Origin: Archivesica marissinica
Lineage: Eukaryota; Mollusca; Bivalvia; Venerida; Vesicomyidae
Direction: 5' to 3'
DNA length: 64,000 nt
Assembly: GCA_014843695.1 (NCBI GenBank)
Contig: CM026400.1
Coordinates: forward strand, 17,498,294 to 17,562,293
In this document: one piece after another, positions 45,808 to 56,700 of the stretch
Layout: the number at the start of each line of letters is the position of its first letter
How positions within the stretch are numbered: position 1 is the stretch's first letter
The notes under the pieces: generated by a model
Database searches by the model: none
Seen by the model: only the letters and a program-made list of their open reading frames with translations
What the model was told of the DNA's origin: nothing
Translations under genes and position numbers: made by a program

Positions 45808-46030
45808 TTAACCCATTTCATTCTGGATACCATTCAAACAGTATTTGCAAAGAACATAGAGCCAGATCAGCAGCCGTCTGATCAGGCTCTATGCTGTTTG
45901 CTATTCAGATGATCTTGCTGAGACACTTGGCTATGTAGCAAACAACATAGATCCTGATCAGCACGCAGCGTCATCTGGATCTATGTTGTTTGCAAAATCC
46001 TTTAAATGTATCCAGAATGAAATGGGTTAA
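45808..46030 (-). mobile_element. Family B TTAA element, reverse
   Basis: TTAACCCATTTCATTCTGG at both ends in inverted orientation (right end CCAGAATGAAATGGGTTAA). Hairpins AGAGCCAGATCAG / CTGATCAGGCTCT and AGATCCTGATCAG / CATCTGGATCT, each with a shortened loop. Confidence 0.92.
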
Positions 46031-46146
46031 TGGTCATACTATGCATTTTAACCCTATTTTGTTGAAACTTATTAAATAACACCATTTAAGGATGCGATCG
46101 CATGCTTTCTCACTTCTCCCAAACAGTCTGACCTAGAATGAGCCCT

Positions 46147-46370
46147 GTTCACACCCATCTATCTCAGCTCAAGTGCGAAACAAGTTCATACAACATTAGT
46201 TTAATCTCTCGAGAGCTCCACTCCCATCGCCATGAGGCAAGGCACAGAGAAAAGGTAATGTGGAACTAAGAGTTTTGCCCAAGGACATCACCAGCGTGGT
46301 TCTGGCTGGGTTCAAACTCACAACCTCTCCATTACGAGGCTGACACCTCAGCCACTTATCCGGATTGTGA
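46147..46370 (-). mobile_element. SINE1-related variant with another head
   Basis: The tail GTGCGAAACAAGTTCATAC and body with GGCAAGGCACAGAG resemble SINE1. The head region CAACCTCTCCATTACGAGGC and CACCTCAGCCACTTATCC differ and match the copy at 14270. Confidence 0.68.
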
Positions 46371-46499
46371 GTGTGGGTGTACAAGCATGATGACAGGCTT
46401 GGTGGAAGCCGACCCCCGTTATAACCATAGAGCATATGGAATCTGAAGTCTGGTGTAATTGAGGAAATTTTGGATGTATTTTGAAGCTTCTGTACGGGT

Positions 46500-46685
46500 T
46501 CTATAATGTTCTAATTTGAGATGGTACGGTGGTCACCAGAACGGACAGGTGGGTTTTCTCCGGGTACTCCGGTTTCCTCCAACACGAATGACCACATATA
46601 CGCTTTCATCCGCGCCAACGTGAGTGATTAATATAAGTTGTTACAACTTGCTTCGCAATCGTTGTAAAATAAATAAATTTTAAAC
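46500..46685 (+). mobile_element. SINE4 body with SINE1 tail
   Basis: GTGGGTTTTCTCCGGGTACT and CCGGTTTCCTCCAACACG (SINE4 body), then GAGTGATTAATATAAGTTG and ACTTGCTTCGCAATCG (SINE1 tail). The head is degraded. Confidence 0.77.
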
Positions 46686-46801
46686 TTTAATGTTCTAATA
46701 AAATCACTTATGTCAAAACAAATCCAGTCCACTTAGTAGAACCATCCCCTTATTTGCACCATGCAAGTGTACTATGAAACAAAGTTGATTAGTCTTGTAT
46801 C

Positions 46802-47089
46802 GTGTGTGTTTTACGTTTATTTATGGTCGCTACCGGTTGCCCATATGAGCGATGCCTCCTGAAGATATTAGTTATTTTAGATTTTGGAGGATAGTGCATG
46901 ATACAGACAGAGACCCATTCCAGAATCTCCTCTGGTTCTTTTACGTGCAAGGTGTAAAGCACCGACACGAGACCTCGGTTTAACGTCCCATCTGAAAGAC
47001 TTAATTTTATTAGGGTCAGACGGGGGATTGAACCTGTGATCCGTGGATTACAAGTCCAGCGTGTTACCACTGGACTACATATCCGTCTG
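46802..47089 (-). mobile_element. SINE2 copy with 13-bp target duplication
   Basis: Complete reverse SINE2. TTAGTCTTGTATC occurs directly on both sides (46789-46801 and 47090-47102), setting the element ends to the base. Confidence 0.93.
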
Positions 47090-47102
47090 TTAGTCTTGTA
47101 TC

Positions 47103-47731
47103 AATTACTTTATCCCAATAAAAATAATCAGCAATTCTATCCAGTCCATTTCACAACAACCAACCCAGAGTTTGTAATATGCACCAATATGTGAAGGTGG
47201 CAAATGACAAATATGTTCCCATGTTAACATTTCTGATGTGGGTGCACACAGGTTAAGACATAATGAAGCATGGGTCACACATTATGTGACAGGCTGCATA
47301 AGCATGTGTTCTACACTAGTCATAATCATCCATCAACCCACCGTCAGTAATAATTGGACTGACCCAACGTATTATTCATTCAGTCAATGAACTACTTTCT
47401 TGTTAGTAGTTTTACTACCATGACTGTGAATTAATTGTCCATCAACCAAAATCATTACAAAGTAGACCGACTTAATTGTTCAAATAAGTTCTCTTGTTAA
47501 TAAGGTCCAAGTGTGTGGTGGCTACAGTCGTTCACTTCAAAATCACAAAATCATTTAGCTTTCATTGAAATCCTCTTGTATTTATACATATTTATTTGTT
47601 GTAAATTATTAGTTATATAATGTCGAATAAATAGGTTTACACCTCCGTACCACAGTAGGGTTCGAATTCAACTCAGGGTGTTAAACTCTTTCGTCATCCA
47701 GGTGGTTTTACAGAAGGACGGTGGTTCTACC
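47103..47731. other. Unresolved upstream sequence
   Basis: No gene recognised. Confidence 0.45.
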
Positions 47732-47857
47732 ATTTAAAGGCTTTTGCAAACAACATAGATCCAGATCAGTCACAGCGTGAGGCTGCATGCTGATCTGGAT
47801 CTATGTTGTTTGCTACATAGCCAAGTGTCTTAGCAAGATCATCTGAATAGCAAATAG
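47732..47857 (+). mobile_element. Family B fragment
   Basis: The GATC hairpin only (AGATCCAGATCAGTCAC / GCATGCTGATCTGGATCT), fully paired at the usual mismatch position. Both TTAA ends are missing. Confidence 0.8.
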
Positions 47858-48057
47858 GGACAAGATTTTGTAATCATTAACGCGTTTAATTACCCCCTAT
47901 CCCTACCTACCCCACCACCACAAAGTTTGATTCAGATCATCATGTCACCAAGCCATAATAAATGTACCCCACAATTTCATGTCCTTTTCGTAGTCTAGTA
48001 TAACAAGTTGGTGCAAAATTCAATCATTGCGTATTATTTTCATACAATTATGTAAAA

Positions 48058-48158
48058 ATGTCGACAATACCATCTCACATACTTCCCGGTCCAAGGATCA
48101 AAACTGGGTTGCATTGGTGATAAGTGAGCGCGCTAACCACTGCGCTAATCGGACATAA
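48058..48158 (-). mobile_element. SINE4 head fragment
   Basis: Minus-strand head GTCCGATTAGCGCAGTGG, GCGCGCTCACTTATCACC and CCAGTTTTGATCCTTGGACC. The body is missing. Confidence 0.78.
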
Positions 48159-48539
48159 AATTATATGCAGCCTAACATGTGTTGTACTTTATTAATGAAC
48201 AATTGTACCAGAAACGAAGTGGAAGAAATTGTTACTAATTAACTTGAAGAATATGCATATGACCCCTAAAATGGATAGGTCAATCTGCATTATCTATATC
48301 TATGGATACTAATGTGATTATTCTGTAAATTATCCCAAACCCTCATTAATGAATGTCCATTGATTTTGTTTAATTCTCAGCAAATTATTCGCCTACTTAG
48401 CATCAGATACCAGAGTTCATGAGATAAGTAGAACAACTTATGTTAAAGGCCCATACTATCCAGGAATCAAGTAGAACAGTTGTTGCTTTAAAGGCCCATT
48501 CTTCCAGCATTCATGAGAAAAAGAAATGTTATTTCAAAG

Positions 48540-48712
48540 GCCTGATTAGAGCTGTGGTTAGCACGCTCGCCTCTCACCGATGCAACCAGCGTTCAATCCT
48601 CAGTCCAGGAAGTATGCGAGACAATATGGTGGTTGCAAGATCGGACAGGTGGGTTATTTCCGGGTACTCGGATTTTGTCTAGTATGAATGACCACATATA
48701 CGCCTTCGTTTC
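48540..48712 (+). mobile_element. SINE4 copy
   Basis: Head TTAGAGCTGTGGTTAGCACG and CTCGCCTCTCACCGATGC, body GACAGGTGGGTTATTTCCGG and TGAATGACCACATATACGCC. Confidence 0.78.
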
Positions 48713-48749
48713 ACAATTATTGAACTTAACACATTCATTATTTATTATT

Positions 48750-49016
48750 ATGTTATGTTATATTTCGGGTTTTACGCCTGCATCAGCACCATTTTGGGCT
48801 ATATCGCCGGCGGGCAGTTTACCTAACAACACCTTTCCTGGGCAGGCTCCAGCGGTTAACCAGTACTTGGGTGCACCAACCTCCGTAAGAAACTGCCAAC
48901 TTTTTCATATAAATGAGACACGGTCTGAGCGGGGCTCGAACACGTGACCATCAGTGATGATAGGTTACAGTGGTATACAAGTCAGCGACCGTAACCACTC
49001 GACCACGGAGGCGGAC
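48750..49016 (-). mobile_element. SINE3 copy, most complete
   Basis: Head on the minus strand: GTCCGCCTCCGTGGTCGAGT, GGTTACGGTCGCTGACTTG and GGTCACGTGTTCGAGCCCC. Tail at left with GGCGTAAAACCCGAAATATA. The head has extra bases between anticodon-like and B-box parts, like a long-variable-arm (Ser/Leu-type) tRNA; assignment uncertain. Confidence 0.87.
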
Positions 49017-49029
49017 TACTTAACACATT

Positions 49030-49859
49030 CATAATACAAGATTTCCAGCAAAATATAATGCATAAGTTCACAATTAAATTCTGTGGCAATCAATTAATTA
49101 ATTTTACTAAATTCAGACCACTCATTAATTTAGACCACTCGTTAATTCAAAGTGTGTACTCAAGTACCTCTTTTGTTTCCTAACAAAACACTAACTAATC
49201 TATAATGTACAGTTAAGTATCTGTTTTCCTTCATCTATACAATACGCTGCTAATTTTCCTGTCTTTAAAAGAACAAAAAAGGAGTGATCAAGTGCTAGAA
49301 ATTGAAACACAAGAGGTAAGAAAACCCCAAAGTTGCACTTGAAGCACAAAGAAACACAAAGACAAGCGTCTCAAAGTGCAGATTGCACATTATATAAATG
49401 CGGATCATTAGTCCCCTGTATAAATGTTCTAATGGAGTATTACATTACCGTATGCCTATAAATCATTCTTAGAAGCCGGGCGTTCTCCGTCATCGAGCAC
49501 TGTCACACAACTCTGTGCAGCTTAATGTCCCGAAGGACGAAATATGGAATAATGGAAGAACAATGTAGCATCGTTTATCAGACTGGAGAAAGCAGGTCCA
49601 TCGCATATCTGCTATATGAGAAATGATGAGATTCTTTAGCTGCCATCTAAGATCTTCTATTATGGCGGCCAATGAGTATCAAGTGATACGATACCACTCT
49701 ACTTTCTGTATCAAATCATAATGTTCGAATCTTGCATGACCTCCTCCACTATATTCCGAGGCAAACATTGGGAGAAGTGAGTAAGAGCGGGATCGTGTCC
49801 TTAACTGGTGTTATTTAATACATTTCAAAGAAATATGCTTAAAATACACAGTATGACCA
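49030..49859. other. Unresolved upstream sequence
   Basis: No gene assigned. Around 49470-49680 the sequence is GC-richer (AGAAGCCGGGCGTTCTCC; ATTATGGCGGCCAATG). A short open minus-strand frame there starts at a non-ATG codon and is not called. Confidence 0.45.
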
Positions 49860-50100
49860 TTAACCCATTCAATACCAAGTAACTCACATGGACTGGTCCA
49901 TGTTATTCATAAACCAATAAATGAATCAAAAAATCACATTTGGACAAGTTCATTTATCAAAATGGGTAATTATGTCTAAAAATAGTCATATCATTGGCAA
50001 AAAGTGCAGATCCTGATGAGACGGCTCGTCACGAGCCGGCTCATCTGGATCTACACTTTTTGTAAGCCTATTTAGAGGTCTGTGGTGTTGAAAGGGTTAA
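49860..50100 (-). mobile_element. Family A TTAA element
   Basis: TTAACCCATTCAATACC to GTTGAAAGGGTTAA. Hairpin arms AGATCCTGATGAGACGGC and GCCGGCTCATCTGGATCT. Confidence 0.93.
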
Positions 50101-50550
50101 ATACAACATACAAACGTGCCACCATTATGGGAGTGATTTTGTCACATTTGTAATTTGCAGAATTTCATAAAATTTGGCAGACTACTGACTACTGCTCATG
50201 ACGTCTGTCTCTATACAGTTTAATGGTAGTCATGCTTGAAAACAGTTCTTATGCCAAAAATATACACCCCCCCCCCCCCTCACCCCGACAAAAGTGGTGC
50301 TTTTTTAAGGTCAGTCAGTGTATTAAGTTAAAATAATCCATCCTGAAATTTCAGAAACGCAGACGGACATCCATCATCAAAATCATACCGATGGCTTGTC
50401 CAATATAACTGTACTCTATCGCCAAATTAACTTGCGGCGATAATACCTCACCCCACAACAACAACCACACACATCTTAGTCTAGGATATTTGCCGACCAT
50501 CTATTACAATAAAAAAACCACCATTAATTTGATTTAGTTTTACTGCTAAG

Positions 50551-51009
50551 CAACCCAGCAAACAATCCATATTTGATGAACCTAATGACATCCTGATCTC
50601 TGAAGAAGACATTTACAAATGGACTGCATCACTGAATTACTGTAAAAGATGCATACTGCAGCAGTAATAAATGAGGACCAGTCAAACTGTCACACAAAAA
50701 CAATGGAGCCTGAATTATCAGATTCTCAAAGGTATTTATTTAAGCTGCATTTTGACCTTCATAGAGTTCCAGGAAATCGATGTGAGGTCAAACATGGAAG
50801 ATGTATCTTCCAGCTCCTTAGAGTTAATTAGTGCTCAAATCAGAAAAGCCTTGATAGAGATAGATGGTGATTCGGTTTACATCAATAAACCACAAACTAA
50901 ACCTCTGAATATAACTGTTGAGTTTGTTCCCAACTCCAATACAGTGATCATGCGATTTCATTGGATTAATGTCAGATCTGGACAGAGGTCAACCAATAAG
51001 AAAGCTTGA
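50551..51009 (+). other. Possible coding remnant or unrecognised exon pair
   Basis: Two adjoining open stretches with ordinary amino-acid composition. At about 50551-50664 one frame reads SKQSIFDEPNDILISEEDIY and KWTASLNYCKRCILQQ; another, to 51008, includes LISAQIRKALIEIDGDSVY and KPLNITVEFVPNSNTVIMRF. Possible splice signals exist (CCCAG before the first, TTACT|GTAAAA after it, TTCATAG or TTCCAG before the second). No junction I tried gives a continuous frame. I do not recognise the family. It may be a pseudogene, a transposon relic or chance. Confidence 0.25.
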
Positions 51010-51119
51010 AACTGCATTTGAAAAATGGACAATGGTCTAGTTGGTGGAGACTATTCTAAACTGTTCTTGACTATCAAATTCAAGTATAGATTTCGACTGA
51101 TTACAGCCATGAGCAAATC

Positions 51120-51222
51120 TCGGATTCAACCAAACTGTTTATTAGGATCAGATGGGGGATCGAACCTGTGATCCCTGGATTACCAGTCCAGCGTGTTAAC
51201 CACTGGACTACACATCCATTGT
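51120..51222 (-). mobile_element. SINE2 head fragment
   Basis: GGATCAGATGGGGGATCGAAC, in parts GGATCAGATGGGG and GATCGAAC, then CTGGATTACCAGTCCAGCG and CACTGGACTACACATCC: only the tRNA-Thr-like head and first body bases. Confidence 0.85.
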
Positions 51223-51377
51223 GCGAGACTTCCAGTGTAGAATGCCAGATGGACATGGCAATTCCAGTGCGAACATGGTATTGTAGAATGCCAGATGGAC
51301 ATGGCACCTCCAGTTTGAATATAACTGTCAACAATATTAATAATTCAGATGTTATCAGTGTCTGTCTGAACACCTCA

Positions 51378-51540
51378 AGATAATAATCTTGACCATAACT
51401 GACCACACTCTGCATTAAGATAAGTGAGGACTTGTACACCTCAGATAATAATCTTGACCATAACTGACCACACTCTGCATTAAGATAAGTGAAGACTTGT
51501 ACACCTCAGATAATAATCTTGACCATAACTGACCACACAC
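51378..51540. repeat. Tandem repeat, about 65-bp unit, 2.5 copies
   Basis: Unit with ACCTCAGATAATAATCTTG, CCATAACTGACCACACTC and TGCATTAAGATAAGTGA. Confidence 0.92.
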
Positions 51541-51604
51541 ATAGATCCATGACAAACTGCACAATGTATTGACCATCTGACCCAGCTAGCTGCATGTCTC
51601 CATG

Positions 51605-51762
51605 TACAGTCAAACCTGTGTTAGTGGTCACCTCTATTAAGCAGTCAACCTGTATTAAGCAGCCACCCATTTCAGATTCCCAATATATTGTTCTATTATA
51701 CATATTAAGCAGCCACTTTCTGTGATTCCTTTGGCTGGCTGCTTATTACAGGTTTGACTGTA
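51605..51762 (-). mobile_element. Family E element, uninterrupted copy
   Basis: 158 bp between TACAGTCAAACCTG and CAGGTTTGACTGTA. Contains CTATTAAGCAG and TATTAAGCAGCCAC, the intact counterparts of sites occupied by A and B at 15.9-16.5 kb. TA-flanked CAGT ends suggest a Tc1/mariner-like miniature element (inference). Confidence 0.85.
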
Positions 51763-51774
51763 CTTACAATTGGT

Positions 51775-52184
51775 TTAACCCTGTCCCTCATAGAAGCACC
51801 TCTTGACGCCATTACCAATACGACATACATTGACAATGTAGTAGCCAAACCAATGCTCATAAACCCTTTCCCTCATAGAAGCATCTCTTGATGCCATTAC
51901 CAATACGACATACATTGACAATGTAGTAGCCAAACCAATGCTCATAAACCCTTTCCCTCATAGAAGCATCTCTTGATGCCATTACCAATACGACATACAT
52001 TGACAATGTAGTAGCCAAACCAATGCTCATAATAAATGCCAGAATCGCATGTAATCCCAGTATAATCTAAGGAGGTGGGATAAATATTGCAACTACTTAT
52101 CCACTGCATGATAGCTAAATGGCTGTCGTTTATATGGAAATATAATAGTATATTGATCTAAATCTATATGAAGGAAAGTGTTAA
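51775..52184 (-). mobile_element. Family D element with internal triplication
   Basis: TTAACCCTGTCCCTCATAG at left and TATGAAGGAAAGTGTTAA at right. An 85-bp segment starting AACCCTGTCCCTCATAGAAG and ending GCCAAACCAATGCTCAT is repeated three times (51777-52030), which multiplies one terminus. Confidence 0.88.
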
Positions 52185-52294
52185 CTAAAATTAAATGTTT
52201 TCAAAGTAAAATCCCAAAATATAGTTTGAGCACATCCACAAGAATATAATTATATTTGGATAGTGTTCTTGAATTGACTATGAATTAGTTTACA

Positions 52295-52500
52295 CAAATT
52301 ACTTTTAGCTGGATTGTGAAACAAGTTCCAACAATATTAGTTTTATCGCTCTTGAGACCTCATTCCTAATGAAATTCATCACCATGAGGAAGAGGCATTG
52401 TGGATTGAAGTGTCCTGCCCGTGGTGTCCACAAAACTTATTCCAACAGTGTTCGAACAAACTATGTCTCACTCAACGAAGCGGACACCGTATCCAGTACC
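52295..52500 (-). mobile_element. SINE1-related, strongly diverged
   Basis: ACAAATTACTTTTAGCTGG, GTGAAACAAGTTCCAACAA and GAGACCTCATTCCTAATG match the SINE1 tail and body; the head region is not recognisable. Confidence 0.65.
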
Positions 52501-52577
52501 CACAAGGCTCCTGTGACTATATATGAATATTTGTACGATGTCTAACATTTTGGACAGGACAATCTCTAACTAACTAG

Positions 52578-52658
52578 GGCACTATCCTCCAAATCTTAAA
52601 TAACTAATCCCTTCAGGAGGCGTCGCTCATACGGGCAACCGGTAGTGACGATAAATAA
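52578..52658 (+). mobile_element. SINE2 tail fragment
   Basis: GCACTATCCTCCAAATC, CTTCAGGAGGCGTCGCTC and GGCAACCGGTAGTGACG only. Confidence 0.83.
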
Positions 52659-52659
52659 A

Positions 52660-54398
52660 CCAAACACAAACACAAGAGCGTTGAGTAAGTGAATTGTCAG
52701 TGATTGTCTACACCAAAGTAGCAATTGAAACACTAATAATGTCAATGATGGTATATACCAATCATCTTTCCGGATGACTAACCGGTACAGCTGCTCCAAC
52801 CTTGATATCCTCTCAATTCAATGACATAAAGTGACCCTGGGGTGTCAAAATCTACACTTCTCCAACCCTGGGGTGTCGCAAACTACACCTCAGCCTCTGT
52901 AATAACTGATTCCATCATTGTTTGTGGTGACATAAATGTATTGCCTGCAGGGGTTCAACACAGTGAATGTAGAGAGTAGATGATTACTAATGAGTTATGG
53001 TAATTAGAGGACGGTCCAGGTAATAGAAAAGGTCATTGGTTGTCAGTTTGTAATAGGAATAAACTTCTAGTTTTCATAGTAGCTTGTATTTGTAAAGCTG
53101 GTTCCTGGCCAAGGATACAATAACTCGGGTAACAGTGATGGATGACAAACTCTAATGGAACCTGTTAATGTATTTGTACTTCCCCAGATGACAATTATTA
53201 CTGGCATAAATACAAGAGATATCATCGAAAATAACAATAAAACTATTTCAAACTTTCCACTATCAATTAATCACATTTCATTGGTCAATCAATTTGCAGT
53301 AAATCAATTCATGTAATCCGATTGGTCAATGGGAGGTAAACTTAACACCTGCCCTGGTGTCACATGGTACAATCATCATTTTGTCATTAATGGTGTTCGT
53401 TTTATTAACATTTCTCACATTTTATATGATAACAATTTAAAACATTCTCCATATACCAGAACTGGTATAAAGTATACATTTGAACAATGCTAACCACAAA
53501 CAGTCGAAAACCTTTGTGTGTACATTTAAGAATATCCCATTTCTAAATAAATTTGTCTGATGTCATAAAATGGAACCAAACGAATGGGCCGGGCATAATA
53601 GCAGTAGTATTAAATTGGATAAATTTTGTTAACCTTCTTTTCTTTCTATACTCTTCTGCTAATCATTGTCTCCCTATTATACAGGACAATCGCACAGAAG
53701 TAACAAATGACTGTGTTTGAAGTCTCGCCTTGGAGTGGTGCCCTCCCATTATTTGCTCATTGGAGAGCCAGTCTGTCTGACAAAGGCGTTAAACCAGTCC
53801 GCCTTAGGTGCAATACACAATTAAAACAAAAATTACGACTTTATTAAGCTATGCGTCTTAACTCGAGTTTGCACACAATAAATTCAATCTCCCCGCATCT
53901 TTACGACGCCTGAAACAGAGATTAAACTGGGATTTTTTGCACAGTGTAAATTTTACCAAAACTGGATTTAAAATTTTCCTGCAGAAACTTGATTTCTCAC
54001 TGGTTTTGTTAGATTTTTCAACAGAAGCTTCACTGATTTTGTTAGATTTTTCAACAGAAACTTCACTGATTTTGCTCAATTTTTCAACAAGATTAAAACA
54101 TAAAACCAACTTTGACAGCTGCCAATTCTTTCCTTTATTTCAGTTTGAAGCCCTGATATGGGTAAGCCTATTTATTTATTATACAGTCATGTACAATCAT
54201 TTTAATTAACATAATTATATTATAGAGAAGTGTTTCTAAAATAGGATTGAAAACAACTTACTTTGTTTGGATTATATAATATAAATTATGCATAAGAAAA
54301 TTTGTTTCTATTTATTTTTAATTATTGTTTCACGATAATGTATCCCTTGACGACACCCACATTTATGACAGCTGCTGTAAATCTATAACTAGCCTTAA
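52660..54398. other. Unresolved upstream sequence
   Basis: No gene recognised. A 35-bp unit with TTAGATTTTTCAACAGAA occurs three times at 53995-54092. Confidence 0.5.
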
Positions 54399-54619
54399 AT
54401 TATGTTATATTTCGGGTTTTACGCCTGCATCAGCACCATTTTGGGCTATATCGTCGGCGGGCAGTTTACCTAACAACACCTTTCCTGGGCAGGCTCCAGC
54501 TGTTAACCAGTACCTGGTGTACCAACCTCCGTAAGAAATTGCCAACTTTTTCATATAAATGAGACACGGCCTGAGCTGGGCTCGAACCCGTGACCTTAAC
54601 CACTCGACCACGGAGGCGG
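54399..54619 (-). mobile_element. SINE3 copy
   Basis: ATGTTATATTTCGGGTTTTA to CACTCGACCACGGAGGCGG. The segment between B box and anticodon-like part is deleted (CCGTGACC directly to TTAACCACTCG). Confidence 0.87.
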
Positions 54620-54624
54620 ACACA

Positions 54625-54810
54625 ATTTATATTAATTAATTAATCTCTTTGGCGCGGGTGAAAAGCGTACATGCATCATTCGTGTGGGAGGACAACCGAC
54701 AAGAGTATCCCAAGAAAACCCCACCTGTCCTGGCGAATCTAGCACCACCACCGTATTATCTCACAAACCGCCTGGACAGAGGATCGAACCATAGTTGTAT
54801 TGGTGAGAAG
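54625..54810 (-). mobile_element. SINE4 copy, head replaced by an array
   Basis: Body ATTCGTGTGGGAGGACAACC, AAAACCCCACCTGTCC, CGCCTGGACAGAGGATCG. The head stops at TTGGTGAGAAG, and the 33-bp array starts within it. Confidence 0.78.
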
Positions 54811-54811
54811 T

Positions 54812-54998
54812 GCCGACTACTGTTATAATTCTGAGGTGGGAAGTGCCGACTACTGTTATAATTCTGAGTTGGGAAGTGCCGACTACTGTTATAATTCTGA
54901 GTTGGGAAGTGCCGACTACTGTTATAATTCTGAGTTGGGAAGTGCCGACTACTGTTATAATTCTGAGTTGGGAAGTGCCGACTACTGTTATAATTCCG
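54812..54998. repeat. Minisatellite, 33-bp unit, 6 copies
   Basis: Unit AGTGCCGACTACTGTTATAA plus TTCTGAGTTGGGA, nearly identical. It grows out of the SINE4 head sequence GAGAAGTG. Confidence 0.96.
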
Positions 54999-55004
54999 AG
55001 TTAA

Positions 55005-56450
55005 CACTAGCATCTCACAACCAATCGTTCCTTCTGTACTAACCTAATGCTAACGCAACCCAATACCACAAATTCTCGTTTCTGTGAAAAATTGCTATAA
55101 TTTATGTAACACACAGATTAAATGACATATTTCCAGGAAGAGTAGCAGTTTTTTGTTCAATCAATTTCTGTGCTTCACTGGGTTAAATTTTCCCAGTAAT
55201 TACTGTTTGCTATTTGGGACTATTTTAACATAGGGTGGCACTTAGGACTCACAGAATGTGTTCCATGTAAAATACCTAAAGAGCAATATCACATTACAGA
55301 TGACGAAATAAGTGGACAAGTTTGAGCTTAATTATGAAATTTTAGGTTTTCCAGACAATTGCAAAGCATTTCTACCTACATGCTGAAGTAACAAGAAAAA
55401 CTATAAATATGTAATAGAAGGACGATTGAAAACTCCCTCTGCATAATAGATACAAATACAAATACATAGCATTTATATAGCGCAAAAATTAAATATTATT
55501 CTATTGCGCTTCACAATTACAGATGCAATTTTAAACATTTACCCATGACAATAATATATGGAAATATAAATAAAAATGTATACATATATAGATATAACTA
55601 GGATTCTAGTAATTGGATAAGAACATATTTTATCATGATATCTACACCATTACAGTATATAAGTGAGTGATTGGATTAGCGATAAAAGTGGCAATATGAA
55701 CTATAGACTCAAACACCGCTGTAAGAATGACAATACTCAGATAGTATATAAATTATAAAGTGCAATAATTTAGTAATTAAATGCAAACATGTTGACAATA
55801 ACATGAAACCCTGTCCAGCATAATAGTATATACCACATCCCTGCTGGAACATCCCTGAATCATATGGGAACCAATTATTGTTGCAGAACTTTCACCTAGT
55901 AATAATGAATGAATGAATGGTGTTTTACGGCGCATCGACATCTAAGGTCATGTAGCGCGCATTAAAGTTATGTTTATTGTCGAGTGTATGAAATAAAATT
56001 CTATATAAGTATATGCATTACATAAAAATTAATACTAAGAAGTTATAAAGACGTAAGATTAATTACAGGTAATATATGACTGAATGATTACTACAAAGGC
56101 ATGATTAACAATTGATATCACAGCTTATTATAAATTCCTATTGCCTTGATAAATGATATGATGGACTCTACTCTGATAGAGTCGAAGAGTTTTTTAATGT
56201 TGTCCAACTAGTAAATAGATTGACCTGGCCATTTCTGGATTCCAGGTCAAACCTGTATGTATATGGGCACACCAGTGAAAGCTTGGAACTAGTTCCCTGA
56301 AAAAAGATGGGACTCTTTTAATAACTACCATACAAATACATGAGAGTAATTCTTGGCACATAAATTCCCATTCGTCCAGAAAAACCACCACATTACAAAA
56401 ATAAAAATTTATGTCAAAGTAATTTTCTTTGTTGATATGTTTGTTTATTG
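55005..56450. other. Unresolved AT-rich upstream sequence
   Basis: No gene recognised. Two stretches look like pieces of dispersed repeats (CATTTATATAGCGCAAAAAT near 55468 and GTGTTTTACGGCGCATCGAC near 55919), but I cannot place them in a family. Confidence 0.5.
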
Positions 56451-56454
56451 TTGA

Positions 56455-56600
56455 CATGCTGGGCATGCTGGGTAAAATAAAGGCTATTAATAATTCAAAA
56501 TAACTGTAGCAGCCGACAATTCATTAATGTGTTTTTTTTCTTATTAGGAACTGAAAACTGCGGAAGGATGTCCTGGAATTTCATTAGAAGAATTGTGTCA
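56455..56600 (+). mobile_element. Family G element, diverged
   Basis: CATGCTGGGTAAAATAAAGG, CAGCCGACAATTCATTAATG and TGGAATTTCATTAGAAG match the copies at 26876 and 32934. Confidence 0.65.
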
Positions 56601-56700
56601 CCACACATACGTGGCCTGGCCGAGTATCGAACCCGGGACTGTTCGATTCCAAATCCGACGCTCTACGACTGCACGACGGACACCACACAAGTAAAACACA
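56589..56700 (-). mobile_element. tRNA-like SINE head, singleton
   Basis: Minus strand: GTGTCCGTCGTGCAGTCGTA, GAGCGTCGGATTTGGAATCG and CCGGGTTCGATACTCGG with a clear B box. The downstream body is not recognisable. Only copy seen. Confidence 0.6.

Noticed and set aside
49490..49672. Sixty-residue minus-strand frame in a GC-richer patch
   Set aside because: It starts at a non-ATG codon and I recognise no domain or splice structure supporting it.
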